Origin: Enterovibrio paralichthyis
GTDB lineage: Bacteria > Pseudomonadota > Gammaproteobacteria > Enterobacterales > Vibrionaceae
Length of the DNA stretch: 64,000 nt
Direction of reading: 5' to 3'
NCBI RefSeq assembly: GCF_019209835.1
Contig: NZ_JAHUTS010000016.1
Coordinates: 49,262-113,261 of the forward strand
Shown: piece after piece, positions 43,861 to 52,775 of the stretch
Layout of the letters: every line of letters begins with the position of its first letter
How positions within the stretch are numbered: position 1 is the first letter of the stretch
Program-made: the position numbers and the translations under genes
The notes under the pieces: generated by a model
Database searches by the model: none
What the model was told of the DNA's origin: nothing
The model's input: the letters and a program-made list of their open reading frames with translations, nothing else

Positions 43861-46671
43861 ATGCAAAATGGCGTGATGAAGGCTTGGATTGAGTCTTCTC
43901 ATTTGGCTGGCGCCAATGCAACTTACGTAGAAGATCTCTACGAACTGTACCTCAGTGACCCCGAGTCTGTAGATAGCGAATGGCGAGCAGTATTTGATGG
44001 TTTGCCTGTAATTAATGGCAACGCACCAGAGCAACCGCACTCAAGAGTTCGTGACTATTTCCGCAGACTTGCAACCGAGACAGCGCATTTCAGTGCCTCA
44101 GTCAGTGACCCCGACGTCGACGCGAAACAGGTTAAAGTTCTTCAACTTATCAACGCCTACCGTTTCCGTGGACATCAACAAGCAAATCTGGACCCTCTTG
44201 GTCTTTGGCTGCGTGATCGCGTGCCTGACCTGGATCCTGCTTTTCACAATTTAAACGAAGACGATTTCCAAGAAACCTTCAATGTCGGTTCTTTTGCTAT
44301 TGGGCAAGAGAGCATGAAACTCGCTGATCTCTATGACGCACTAACGAAAACGTATTGCGGCGCGATCGGTGCAGAATACATGCACATTACCGATACGGAA
44401 GAAAAACGCTGGATTCAACAGCGTTTAGAGTCCGTCGTCGGTCAACCAAAGTTCTCAAGCGATGAAAAAATCACGTTGCTGGAAGAGCTGACTGCGGCTG
44501 AAGGTCTCGAGCGTTACCTAGGGGCAAAGTTCCCGGGCGCAAAGCGTTTCTCGCTTGAGGGCGGTGATGCACTGATCCCAATGGTGAAGGAAATTATTCG
44601 TCACTCTGGTGCAAACGGCGTTCGCGAAGTCGTGGTGGGTATGGCTCACCGCGGTCGTCTGAACATGCTGGTCAACGTGCTGGGTAAAAAACCCTCAGAG
44701 CTGTTTGATGAGTTTGCCGGCAAGCACGATGAAACCTGGGGTACCGGTGACGTTAAATACCACCAAGGTTTCTCCAGTGACTTTGCAACACCTGGTGGTG
44801 ATGTTCATCTGGTGCTGGCTTTTAACCCTTCACACCTTGAAATCGTGAACCCTGTTGTCATGGGCTCTGTCCGCGCCCGTCAGGATCGCCTTGGTGACAA
44901 GAACGGTTCAAAAGTACTGCCAATCACAATTCACGGTGACTCTGCAATTGCGGGTCAGGGTGTGGTGCAAGAGACGTTCAACATGTCTCAGGCGCGTGGT
45001 TACAAAGTGGGTGGCACCATCCGCATTGTGGTCAACAACCAAGTTGGATTTACAACATCCAACCCGCACGATACCCGCTCGACCCAATACTGTACTGACA
45101 TCGCGAAAATGGTGCAGGCTCCGATTTTCCACGTCAATGCAGATGATCCTGAAGCGGTCGCGTTTGTTGCCCGACTAGCACTGGACTACCGCAACGAGTT
45201 TAAACGTGATGTGGTGATTGATCTGGTTTGTTATCGCCGACACGGTCATAACGAAGCAGATGAGCCAAATGCGACTCAGCCTTTGATGTACCAGAAGATC
45301 AAGAAACATCCTACACCTCGCAAGATCTATGCAGATGTGCTGGATGGCGAAGGTGTTGCCGATTTAGAGAAGGCGACGCTGCTGGTTAACGAATACCGTG
45401 ATGCCTTGGATCACGGCGAGTGTGTGGTGAAAGAATACCGTCCGATGGCACTGCACTCTGTCGACTGGTCTCCTTATCTTGGACATGATTGGACTGTAGA
45501 GTGGCCGCATACTTTTGATATGCAGCGTTTGGTTGAACTGGGCAAGCGCATTTGTACATACCCGGAAAGCCACAAACTTCACAGCCGCGTTAATAAGCTC
45601 TATACCGATCGTCAGGCCATGGTAAATGGCGAAAAGGCGCTGGATTGGGGTATGGCGGAAACCTTGGCATACGCAACCATCGTCGATGAGAGCAAGCGTA
45701 TCCGTATTTCAGGTCAGGATTCTGGCCGTGGTACTTTCTTCCATCGTCACTCTGTACTGCACAACCAGAACGATGCGAGCACCTACATTCCACTGTCGAA
45801 TATTCATGACAAACAGGGGCCTTTCCAGGTCTTCGATTCCGTCTTGTCAGAAGAAGCCGTACTTGCGTTTGAATACGGTTATGCAACAGCAGAGCCAGGT
45901 GGCCTGACCATCTGGGAAGCGCAGTTTGGTGACTTTGCCAACGGTGCTCAGGTGGTTATCGACCAGTTCATCAGCTCTGGCGAACAAAAGTGGGGCCGTA
46001 TGTGTGGCCTGACAATGTTGTTGCCACACGGCTATGAAGGGCAGGGACCAGAACACTCATCTGCACGCTTGGAGCGCTACTTGCAGCTTTGCGCTGAGCA
46101 AAACATGCAGGTTATCGTGCCGTCAACACCGGCGCAGGTATACCACATGTTGCGTCGTCAGGTGTTCCGTCCAATGCGCCGTCCTTTGATTGTAATGTCG
46201 CCAAAATCCCTGCTGCGTCATCCACTGTGTACCTCTACTCTGGACGACCTGGCAAACGGCAATTTCCAACCAGCAATCGGCGAGATTGACGAGCTGGATC
46301 CAAAAGCGGTTAAACGTGTTGTGATGTGTTCAGGCAAGGTTTACTACGACCTGCTTGAAACCCGTCGTAAGGAAGAAATCAAAGACGTCGCCATTGTTCG
46401 TATTGAGCAGTTGTATCCATTCCCGAAAGAGGATTTGCAGGCAGCGATCAGCGAATACGTCAACGCCAAAGACTTTGTATGGTGTCAGGAAGAGCCCCAA
46501 AACCAGGGCGCTTGGTACAGTAGCCAGCACAATTTCCGATTGGCAATCCCGGCAGATGCCACCTTGAGTTACGCAGGCCGTGCGGCTTCAGCGTCGCCGG
46601 CGGTTGGTTACATGTCGGTACACTTAAAACAACAAAAGGCGTTGATAGAAGACGCGCTTACCCTGAATTAA
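43861..46671 (+). CDS. sucA: 2-oxoglutarate dehydrogenase E1 component
   Basis: A 936-residue thiamine-diphosphate enzyme that decarboxylates 2-oxoglutarate. The N-terminal E2-binding part (SSHLAGANATYVEDLYELYL) is followed by the RFRGHQQANLDPLGL segment. Core active-site motifs: VVVGMAHRGRLNMLVNV, NPSHLEIVNPVVMGSVRARQDR, HGDSAIAGQGVVQETFNMSQ with the ThDP/Mg site, and VNNQVGFTTSNP. The pyrimidine-binding half holds ISGQDSGRGTFFHRH and LLPHGYEGQGPEHSS. Length near E. coli SucA (933). Confidence 0.99.
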   Translation: MQNGVMKAWIESSHLAGANATYVEDLYELYLSDPESVDSEWRAVFDGLPVINGNAPEQPHSRVRDYFRRLATETAHFSASVSDPDVDAKQVKVLQLINAYRFRGHQQANLDPLGLWLRDRVPDLDPAFHNLNEDDFQETFNVGSFAIGQESMKLADLYDALTKTYCGAIGAEYMHITDTEEKRWIQQRLESVVGQPKFSSDEKITLLEELTAAEGLERYLGAKFPGAKRFSLEGGDALIPMVKEIIRHSGANGVREVVVGMAHRGRLNMLVNVLGKKPSELFDEFAGKHDETWGTGDVKYHQGFSSDFATPGGDVHLVLAFNPSHLEIVNPVVMGSVRARQDRLGDKNGSKVLPITIHGDSAIAGQGVVQETFNMSQARGYKVGGTIRIVVNNQVGFTTSNPHDTRSTQYCTDIAKMVQAPIFHVNADDPEAVAFVARLALDYRNEFKRDVVIDLVCYRRHGHNEADEPNATQPLMYQKIKKHPTPRKIYADVLDGEGVADLEKATLLVNEYRDALDHGECVVKEYRPMALHSVDWSPYLGHDWTVEWPHTFDMQRLVELGKRICTYPESHKLHSRVNKLYTDRQAMVNGEKALDWGMAETLAYATIVDESKRIRISGQDSGRGTFFHRHSVLHNQNDASTYIPLSNIHDKQGPFQVFDSVLSEEAVLAFEYGYATAEPGGLTIWEAQFGDFANGAQVVIDQFISSGEQKWGRMCGLTMLLPHGYEGQGPEHSSARLERYLQLCAEQNMQVIVPSTPAQVYHMLRRQVFRPMRRPLIVMSPKSLLRHPLCTSTLDDLANGNFQPAIGEIDELDPKAVKRVVMCSGKVYYDLLETRRKEEIKDVAIVRIEQLYPFPKEDLQAAISEYVNAKDFVWCQEEPQNQGAWYSSQHNFRLAIPADATLSYAGRAASASPAVGYMSVHLKQQKALIEDALTLN

Positions 46672-46699
46672 GAACTAGAAAGTTAAGGAATTAAACACA

Positions 46700-47911
46700 A
46701 TGACAATCGAAATTCTGGTTCCCGACCTTCCTGAGTCTGTTGCTGATGCAACAGTCGCGACATGGCACAAGAAACCAGGTGATGCGGTTAGCCGTGACGA
46801 AGTGCTGGTAGATATTGAAACGGATAAAGTTGTACTGGAAGTTCCTGCACCTGACGACGGTGTTTTGGAAGCCATTCTTGAAGAAGAAGGGGCTACAGTC
46901 CTGTCTAAACAGCTTCTGGCCAAGTTGAAGCCAGGCGCAGTAGCAGGCGAGCCAACGAAAGATGTGCCAGCATCTTCTGAAGCATCTCCGGATAAGCGTC
47001 ACACCGCTTCTTTGAGTGAAGAGTCAAACGATGCACTGAGCCCTGCGGTTCGTCGTCTTCTGGCTGAAAACGACCTGACTCCAGAGCAAATTAAAGGCAC
47101 TGGTGTGGGCGGTCGTATCACCCGTGAAGACGTTGACGCGTTCTTGAAAAACGGTGGCACTAAAGCCGCTGCCCCAGCTGCTGCAAAAGAAGAAGCGCCA
47201 GCTCTGGGTCACCGCAGTGAGAAGCGTGTGCCAATGACACGTCTTCGTAAGCGTGTTGCAGAGCGTCTGCTGGAAGCGAAAAACAGCACGGCGATGTTGA
47301 CCACGTTCAACGAAGTGAACATGAAGCCAATCATGGACATTCGTAAGCAATACAAAGATGTATTCGAAGAGCGTCACGGTATTCGCCTGGGTTTCATGTC
47401 TTTCTATGTGAAAGCAGTCGTTGAAGCGCTGAAACGCTACCCAGAAGTGAACGCGTCAATTGATGGTGATGACATCGTGTATCACAACTTCTTTGATGTC
47501 AGCATGGCAGTGTCAACGCCTCGTGGTCTGGTAACGCCAGTATTGCGTGATTGCGATCGTCTGGGCTTGGCTGAAATTGAAAAAGGCATCAAAGAACTGG
47601 CAATCAAAGGCCGCGATGGCAAGCTGACCGTTGAGGAGCTTACTGGTGGCAACTTCACCATTACTAATGGTGGTGTGTTTGGTTCACTGATGTCGACACC
47701 AATTATCAATCCACCGCAAGCCGCAATTCTGGGTATGCACAAAATCCAGGATCGCCCAATGGCGGTTGATGGCAAAGTCGAAATCCTACCGATGATGTAC
47801 CTTGCTCTTTCATACGACCACCGTTTGATCGACGGACGTGAGTCTGTTGGCTTCCTGGTGACTGTAAAAGAGCTTTTAGAAGACCCAACACGTCTGCTGC
47901 TTGACGTTTAA
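46700..47911 (+). CDS. sucB: Dihydrolipoyl succinyltransferase (E2)
   Basis: A 403-residue core subunit of the 2-oxoglutarate dehydrogenase complex. One lipoyl domain with the modified Lys in VDIETDKVVLEVPAPDDG (about residue 43), a Lys/Ser/Pro linker, the E3/E1-binding domain LSPAVRRLLAENDLTPEQIKG-TGVGGRITREDV, an Ala/Pro linker, then the catalytic domain ending in YDHRLIDGRESVGFL with the catalytic His and Asp. No lpd (E3) gene nearby, as usual. Confidence 0.99.
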   Translation: MTIEILVPDLPESVADATVATWHKKPGDAVSRDEVLVDIETDKVVLEVPAPDDGVLEAILEEEGATVLSKQLLAKLKPGAVAGEPTKDVPASSEASPDKRHTASLSEESNDALSPAVRRLLAENDLTPEQIKGTGVGGRITREDVDAFLKNGGTKAAAPAAAKEEAPALGHRSEKRVPMTRLRKRVAERLLEAKNSTAMLTTFNEVNMKPIMDIRKQYKDVFEERHGIRLGFMSFYVKAVVEALKRYPEVNASIDGDDIVYHNFFDVSMAVSTPRGLVTPVLRDCDRLGLAEIEKGIKELAIKGRDGKLTVEELTGGNFTITNGGVFGSLMSTPIINPPQAAILGMHKIQDRPMAVDGKVEILPMMYLALSYDHRLIDGRESVGFLVTVKELLEDPTRLLLDV

Positions 47912-47936
47912 TTAGCAGCTCGGCGTCTGCCGAAAA

Positions 47937-47958
47937 ACAGGGGGCTGGAGCCCCCTGT
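47937..47958 (+). other. Intercistronic stem-loop between sucB and sucC
   Basis: Strong stem ACAGGGGGC/GCCCCCTGT closing a four-base TGGA loop, not followed by T. Lies 26 bp after sucB and 56 bp before sucC. Likely a 3' stability or processing structure rather than a terminator. Confidence 0.65.
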
Positions 47959-48013
47959 GTGGAAAGCAAAAAAATCAAACCTATAAAACGGAAATAGACA
48001 CGGATAGAACATC

Positions 48014-49180
48014 ATGAATCTGCACGAATATCAGTCAAAACAGCTCTTTGCTGAATACGGACTGCCCGTCTCTGAAGGGTATGCATGCGACACACCTCAG
48101 GAAGCCGCAGAAGCTGCAGCAAAACTGGGCGGTGACAAGTGGGTTGTTAAATGTCAGGTCCACGCAGGTGGTCGTGGTAAAGCCGGCGGCGTTAAGCTGG
48201 TAACAACCAAAGAAGAAATCAAAGAGTTTGCTCAACACTGGCTGGGTAAAAACCTGGTTACTTATCAAACAGACGCGAACGGTCAGCCGGTAAGCAAAAT
48301 CCTGGTTGAAGATTGCACTGATATTGCGAAAGAACTTTACCTGGGTGCGGTTGTAGACCGTGGCTCTCGTCGCGTTGTTTTCATGGCATCAACAGAAGGT
48401 GGTGTGGAAATCGAGAAAGTGGCGGAAGAGACGCCAGAGCTGATCCACAAAGCCGCTATCGATCCATTGGTTGGTCCTCAACCATACCAAGGCCGTCAAT
48501 TGGCGTTTAAACTGGGCCTTCAAGGCGACCAAATCAAGCAATTCACCAAGATTTTCATGGGTATTGCAAAACTGTTTATCGAGCGTGATGTTGCACTGGT
48601 TGAAGTTAACCCTCTGGTTATTACCGACCAAGGTAACCTGCACTGTCTGGATGCCAAACTGTCTATCGACAGCAACGCGGTATACCGTCAGCCAAAAATC
48701 CGTGAAATGCACGACCCAACGCAAGATGACCCACGCGAAGCACATGCTGCGCAATGGGAACTGAACTATGTTGCGCTGGATGGCAACATCGGTTGCATGG
48801 TAAACGGTGCGGGCCTTGCAATGGGTACCATGGACATCGTAAACCTGCATGGCGGTAGCCCTGCAAACTTCTTGGATGTTGGTGGCGGTGCGACAAAAGA
48901 GCGCGTAACAGAAGCATTCAAAATTATCCTCTCTGACGACAAAGTTAAAGCCGTTCTGGTAAACATCTTTGGCGGTATTGTACGCTGTGACCTGATCGCA
49001 GACGGTATTATCGGTGCTGTTGAAGAAGTTGGCGTTAAAATCCCTGTCGTTGTTCGCCTTGAAGGTAACAACGCGGAGCTTGGCGCGAAGAAACTGGCTG
49101 AGTCAGGCCTGAACATTATTGCTGCGACCTCACTGACTGAAGCAGCAGAGAAAGTTGTTGCTGCAGCGGAGGGTAAATAA
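48014..49180 (+). CDS. sucC: Succinyl-CoA synthetase beta subunit
   Basis: A 388-residue ATP-grasp subunit making succinate and ATP/GTP. MNLHEYQSKQLFAEYGLPVSEG, nucleotide-binding VKCQVHAGGRGKAGGVKLV, metal-binding EVNPLVIT, and the CoA-ligase segment GNIGCMVNGAGLAMGTMDIV with LDVGGGATKERVTEAF. Same length as E. coli SucC (388). Its stop overlaps the sucD start (TAATG). Confidence 0.99.
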   Translation: MNLHEYQSKQLFAEYGLPVSEGYACDTPQEAAEAAAKLGGDKWVVKCQVHAGGRGKAGGVKLVTTKEEIKEFAQHWLGKNLVTYQTDANGQPVSKILVEDCTDIAKELYLGAVVDRGSRRVVFMASTEGGVEIEKVAEETPELIHKAAIDPLVGPQPYQGRQLAFKLGLQGDQIKQFTKIFMGIAKLFIERDVALVEVNPLVITDQGNLHCLDAKLSIDSNAVYRQPKIREMHDPTQDDPREAHAAQWELNYVALDGNIGCMVNGAGLAMGTMDIVNLHGGSPANFLDVGGGATKERVTEAFKIILSDDKVKAVLVNIFGGIVRCDLIADGIIGAVEEVGVKIPVVVRLEGNNAELGAKKLAESGLNIIAATSLTEAAEKVVAAAEGK

Positions 49181-50052
49181 TGTCTGTTTTGATCAACAAA
49201 GATACCAAAGTCATTTGTCAGGGCTTCACCGGTGGTCAGGGTACTTTCCACTCTGAGCAGGCGATTGATTACGGCACACAAATGGTTGGTGGTGTTTCTC
49301 CAGGTAAGGGTGGCACTACCCACCTTGGTCTGCCGGTGTTTAACACCGTTGCAGAAGCTGTAGAAGCGACTGGCGCGACAGCAACCGTTATCTATGTACC
49401 GGCTCCATTCTGTAAAGATGCGATTCTTGAAGCGATCGACGCAGGTATCGAGCTGATTGTGACTATCACTGAAGGTATCCCAACGCTGGATATGCTGGAA
49501 GTGAAGGTGAAGCTGGATGAAGCTGGCGTTCGCATGATCGGTCCAAACTGCCCGGGCGTTATCACTCCTGGGGAATGTAAGATTGGTATCATGCCGGGTC
49601 ACATCCACAAGCCAGGTAAAGTCGGTATCGTATCGCGTTCAGGTACACTGACTTATGAAGCGGTTAAGCAAACGACCGATGAAGGTTTCGGCCAATCAAC
49701 CTGTGTAGGTATCGGTGGTGACCCAATTCCGGGTTCTAACTTCATCGACATCCTGAAATTGTTCGAAGAAGACCCTGAAACTGAAGCAATTGTGATGATC
49801 GGTGAAATCGGTGGTACCGCGGAAGAAGAAGCGGCTGCGTACATCAAAGATCACGTCACTAAGCCTGTGGTTTCTTATATTGCTGGTGTTACAGCGCCTC
49901 CGGGTAAACGCATGGGTCACGCTGGTGCGATCATTTCCGGTGGTAAAGGGACGGCGGAAGATAAATTCGCAGCACTGGAAGCCGCAGGTGTCACGACGGT
50001 TAAAAGCTTGGCTGATATCGGCAAGGCGCTTCGTCAGCGTACTGGCTGGTAA
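49180..50052 (+). CDS. sucD: Succinyl-CoA synthetase alpha subunit
   Basis: A 290-residue CoA-binding subunit. CoA-binding fold CQGFTGGQGTFHSEQAIDYGTQMVGG, NCPGVITPGECKIGIMPGHIH, and the phosphohistidine loop RMGHAGAIISGGKGTAEDK. Matches E. coli SucD (289). Last gene of sdhCDAB-sucABCD, ended by the terminator at 50070-50102. Confidence 0.99.
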   Translation: MSVLINKDTKVICQGFTGGQGTFHSEQAIDYGTQMVGGVSPGKGGTTHLGLPVFNTVAEAVEATGATATVIYVPAPFCKDAILEAIDAGIELIVTITEGIPTLDMLEVKVKLDEAGVRMIGPNCPGVITPGECKIGIMPGHIHKPGKVGIVSRSGTLTYEAVKQTTDEGFGQSTCVGIGGDPIPGSNFIDILKLFEEDPETEAIVMIGEIGGTAEEEAAAYIKDHVTKPVVSYIAGVTAPPGKRMGHAGAIISGGKGTAEDKFAALEAAGVTTVKSLADIGKALRQRTGW

Positions 50053-50069
50053 ACATACCGCCCAAATGT

Positions 50070-50102
50070 AAAAAAACCGCTCATTCAATGAGCGGTTTTT
50101 TT
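50070..50102. terminator. Bidirectional terminator, sucD / znuB
   Basis: AAAAAACCGCTCATT/AATGAGCGGTTTTTT stem with a two-to-four-base loop and long A and T runs, between convergent operons. Confidence 0.93.
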
Positions 50103-50119
50103 GTTTTTTAGGAAAGCGA

Positions 50120-50905
50120 TTAAGCATCCTGTTTGCGTAAATAGCTCAGAAAGAACAGGGCGCCCGCGGCTACGACAACGGAAGGGCCGGCGGGGGTGTC
50201 TTCAAACCATGATAACGAAATACCACCCAATACGGATAACACACCAATCAGGCTTGCCTTGATAGCCATCTGTTCAGGGCTTTTTGAGAAGCGGCGGGCT
50301 GTTGCTGCCGGTATGATCATCAATGATGTGATTATCAGCGCCCCGACAAACTTCATCGCCACGGCAATCACTAATCCCACCAGTAACATAAGGACAAGTT
50401 TTAATTTGTCGACATCGTAACCGTCGACACGCGCCATTTCTTCATTCACCGTAATGGCCAGAAGTGGCGTCCATAGACGGTACAGCAGCAAAGAGACCGC
50501 AGCACAGCCTGCGGCAATCCATCCAAGATCTGCCGTGGTGACTGACAACAAATCACCGAACAAATATGCCATTAAGTCGACACGCAAATCGTCAACAAAG
50601 CTGATACACACTAACCCCAGAGACAAAGAGGTATGGGCTATGATACCGAGCAAGGTATCGGTTGATACTGTGCTCTTGCGTTGTAGGCCGACCAAAAGGG
50701 CTGCAATCACCAAGCAGGTCACAATCAGTGCCAGATTAAGGTTGATTTGCAGCATAAAGCCAAGTGCCAAACCCAACAGAGAACCATGTGCCAGTGTGTC
50801 ACCGAAGTAGGCCATGCGACGCCAGACCACGAATGAGCCGAGAGGGCCAACAGTAGCTGCGATACAAATACCTGCGAGAAGCGGTATTGCCAGAAATTCA
50901 AACAT
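50120..50905 (-). CDS. znuB: Zinc ABC transporter permease
   Basis: A 261-residue inner-membrane permease, same length as E. coli ZnuB. Start at 50905 (MFEFLAIPLLAGICIAATVG) overlaps the znuC end by 8 bp; the open frame to 51127 only reads across znuC. About eight hydrophobic helices; the permease signature is WRRMAYFGDTLAHGSLLGLALG, and VALIITSLMIIPAATARRFSKSPEQM follows. Works with ZnuC and ZnuA in high-affinity Zn uptake. Confidence 0.97.
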   Translation of the reverse strand: MFEFLAIPLLAGICIAATVGPLGSFVVWRRMAYFGDTLAHGSLLGLALGFMLQINLNLALIVTCLVIAALLVGLQRKSTVSTDTLLGIIAHTSLSLGLVCISFVDDLRVDLMAYLFGDLLSVTTADLGWIAAGCAAVSLLLYRLWTPLLAITVNEEMARVDGYDVDKLKLVLMLLVGLVIAVAMKFVGALIITSLMIIPAATARRFSKSPEQMAIKASLIGVLSVLGGISLSWFEDTPAGPSVVVAAGALFFLSYLRKQDA

Positions 50906-51665
50906 CTTTATGCGCTCCATGTTGGCATGGCCCAACAGGGTGGCCGGATAAGTCGTGGTCGTGGTTATGGTGGTGATGATACAGAGCGAGTTGTTCGCTC
51001 TCCCGTCTTCCAAACAGAGCAACATATTCTGGGTGTGATGAAATGGCTTCGGGTTCACCGGAACAACAAATATGGTGCTGCAGACAAATAACCTCATCCG
51101 TTTTTGCCATGACCAGATGTAGGTCATGGGATACCATCAGTACGCCGCAATGCAGCATTTCTTTGAGGCGGGCAATCAGACTGTAAAGTTCCAGTTGACC
51201 AGCGACATCCACCCCTTGAACAGGCTCATCAAGAACCAGTAGATCCGGCTTTTTCAGCAACGCACTGGCAAGTAAAACACGCTGGGTTTCCCCCCCGGAC
51301 AGGGTATGCATGTTGCTGTGGAGCAAATGTCTGGCGTTGACCAATTGAAGGGCTTCATCAAGTGTATTGGCATTTGCCAGTGGAGAGAGTTTCAAAAAAC
51401 GCTCGACCGTGAGTGGCAGGCTTGGGTTCAACTGCAGTTTCTGCGGGACATAACCGACCTTAAGTCCTTTTATACGCTCAACCGACCCTTCCGTTGGACG
51501 GGTAAGGCCAATCACGGTTTTTACCAGCGTTGATTTACCTGCTCCGTTGGGGCCAATCAGCGTTGTGATCTTATTGCGGGACAGTGAGAAAGAGACGCGG
51601 TCAAGCACGTTTCTTTCGTCAAATACCACTGAAACGTTGTTAAGCGTAATTAGAGGTGTGGACAT
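50898..51665 (-). CDS. znuC: Zinc ABC transporter ATPase with His-rich tail
   Basis: A 255-residue ATPase. Walker A LIGPNGAGKSTLVKTVIG, Q-loop VGYVPQKLQLNPSLPLTVERFL, signature LSGGETQRVLLASALL, Walker B PDLLVLDEPVQGVD and switch MVSHDLHLVMA. The C-terminus has a His-rich stretch (ALYHHHHNHDHDLSGH then CQHGAHKDV) that may sense or buffer zinc. Start 23 bp from the edge of the Zur palindrome, consistent with Zur repression. Confidence 0.97.
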   Translation of the reverse strand: MSTPLITLNNVSVVFDERNVLDRVSFSLSRNKITTLIGPNGAGKSTLVKTVIGLTRPTEGSVERIKGLKVGYVPQKLQLNPSLPLTVERFLKLSPLANANTLDEALQLVNARHLLHSNMHTLSGGETQRVLLASALLKKPDLLVLDEPVQGVDVAGQLELYSLIARLKEMLHCGVLMVSHDLHLVMAKTDEVICLQHHICCSGEPEAISSHPEYVALFGRRESEQLALYHHHHNHDHDLSGHPVGPCQHGAHKDV

Positions 51666-51687
51666 AATTTGAACACGGTGTTTAAAA

Positions 51688-51714
51688 ATGAAATGTTATA
51701 ATATAACATTTCAT
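51688..51714. promoter_or_regulatory. Zur box between znuC and znuA
   Basis: A 27-bp palindrome, perfect except for the unpaired central base: left arm ATGAAATGTTATA, centre A, right arm TATAACATTTCAT. Its inner 23 bp match the known gammaproteobacterial Zur operator. It lies between the divergent znuCB and znuA genes and should repress both when zinc is sufficient. Confidence 0.95.
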
Positions 51715-51747
51715 GGATTTTGAAAATGTCGCCAGATGGAACCCATT

Positions 51748-52647
51748 ATGACTAGACTGATTAATCGTCTCATTATTGCCCTATTGTTGACCTTCCCTTT
51801 TTACGCTTCGGCAGCACCTTACCTGGTGACCACTATCAAGCCGATTGGCCTTATTGCAAAGGACATCGCTGGTGACAATGCAACCGTGGATGTGCTGTTG
51901 CCGGACAACGCATCCCCACATGACTACTCACTGAAACCCTCTGATGTGAAGAAACTGCGCCAAGCAGACCGGGTATTCTGGGTAGGGCCTGAGATGGAGC
52001 TGTTTTTAAGTAACACATTGGAAAACGCCGACAACGCGGTGAGGTTAACGGACTTCCCTGGCATGCCGGTGCTCTCTTACGATGGCAATGAATCCGATCA
52101 TGACCATCACGGACATGATCATGACCACGAAGGGATTGATGGTCATATCTGGTTGGGGCCGGAGCAAGCCAAAGTGGTTGCCCGTGCTGTATATGAAAAC
52201 CTAGTCCATCTCGACCCTGAACATAAAGATGCCTATACCGAAAACCTCAACCTGTTTAATGGGCAAGTTGATGACGCATCAACAAAAATAGCGCAGCAGT
52301 TGGCTCAATCTCCGAAAGGGGGGTATTTCTTATTTCACGATGCCTACGGCTACTTTGAAAAAAGCTTTGGTCTGAAGCCTCTTGGTCACCTTACTGTCAA
52401 TCCTGACAGAAAACCGGGAGCCAAGACCTTAGTGAAAATCCGCAATGCGATCAAAGACGGGCAAGCAAGTTGTGTGTTCAGCGAGCCGCAATATAACCCT
52501 GCGATGGTGGAATCATTGGTCAACGGTACCAATGCAAACGTTGTATTGTTGGATCCGATGGCGAAAAACCTGACGCTGAAAAAAAATCACTATGCAGACT
52601 TTCTCAACGCTCTGGGTCAAAGTTATACCGCGTGCTTTACAAAGTGA
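51748..52647 (+). CDS. znuA: Zinc ABC transporter periplasmic binding protein
   Basis: About 299 residues. The ATG at 51748 has GGAA six bases before it and opens the signal peptide MTRLINRLIIALLLTFPFYA, cut ASA-APYLV. Zinc ligands: NASPHDYSLKPSD (first His), the flexible His-rich loop DHDHHGHDHDHEG, DGHIWLGPEQAKVVA (second His) and FHDAYGYFEKSFGL (third His), with a final Asp in LLDPMA. Same architecture as E. coli ZnuA. Divergent from znuCB around the Zur box. Confidence 0.97.
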   Translation: MTRLINRLIIALLLTFPFYASAAPYLVTTIKPIGLIAKDIAGDNATVDVLLPDNASPHDYSLKPSDVKKLRQADRVFWVGPEMELFLSNTLENADNAVRLTDFPGMPVLSYDGNESDHDHHGHDHDHEGIDGHIWLGPEQAKVVARAVYENLVHLDPEHKDAYTENLNLFNGQVDDASTKIAQQLAQSPKGGYFLFHDAYGYFEKSFGLKPLGHLTVNPDRKPGAKTLVKIRNAIKDGQASCVFSEPQYNPAMVESLVNGTNANVVLLDPMAKNLTLKKNHYADFLNALGQSYTACFTK

Positions 52648-52775
52648 GCATAACCGCCAATGCACGAAGACTGTGAAACGCCCAAATAGCAGAGAATGCA
52701 TATGGTACTCGCTTTTGTATCATCAAGTGATATCGATCGCATATGCGCACCTGAACAGTTAGCTGCAAGGTAAAA

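Noticed and set aside
50906..51127. N-terminal extension of znuB
   Set aside because: It only reads another frame of znuC (the His-rich tail appears as a Thr-rich run); the start at 50905 gives the standard length.
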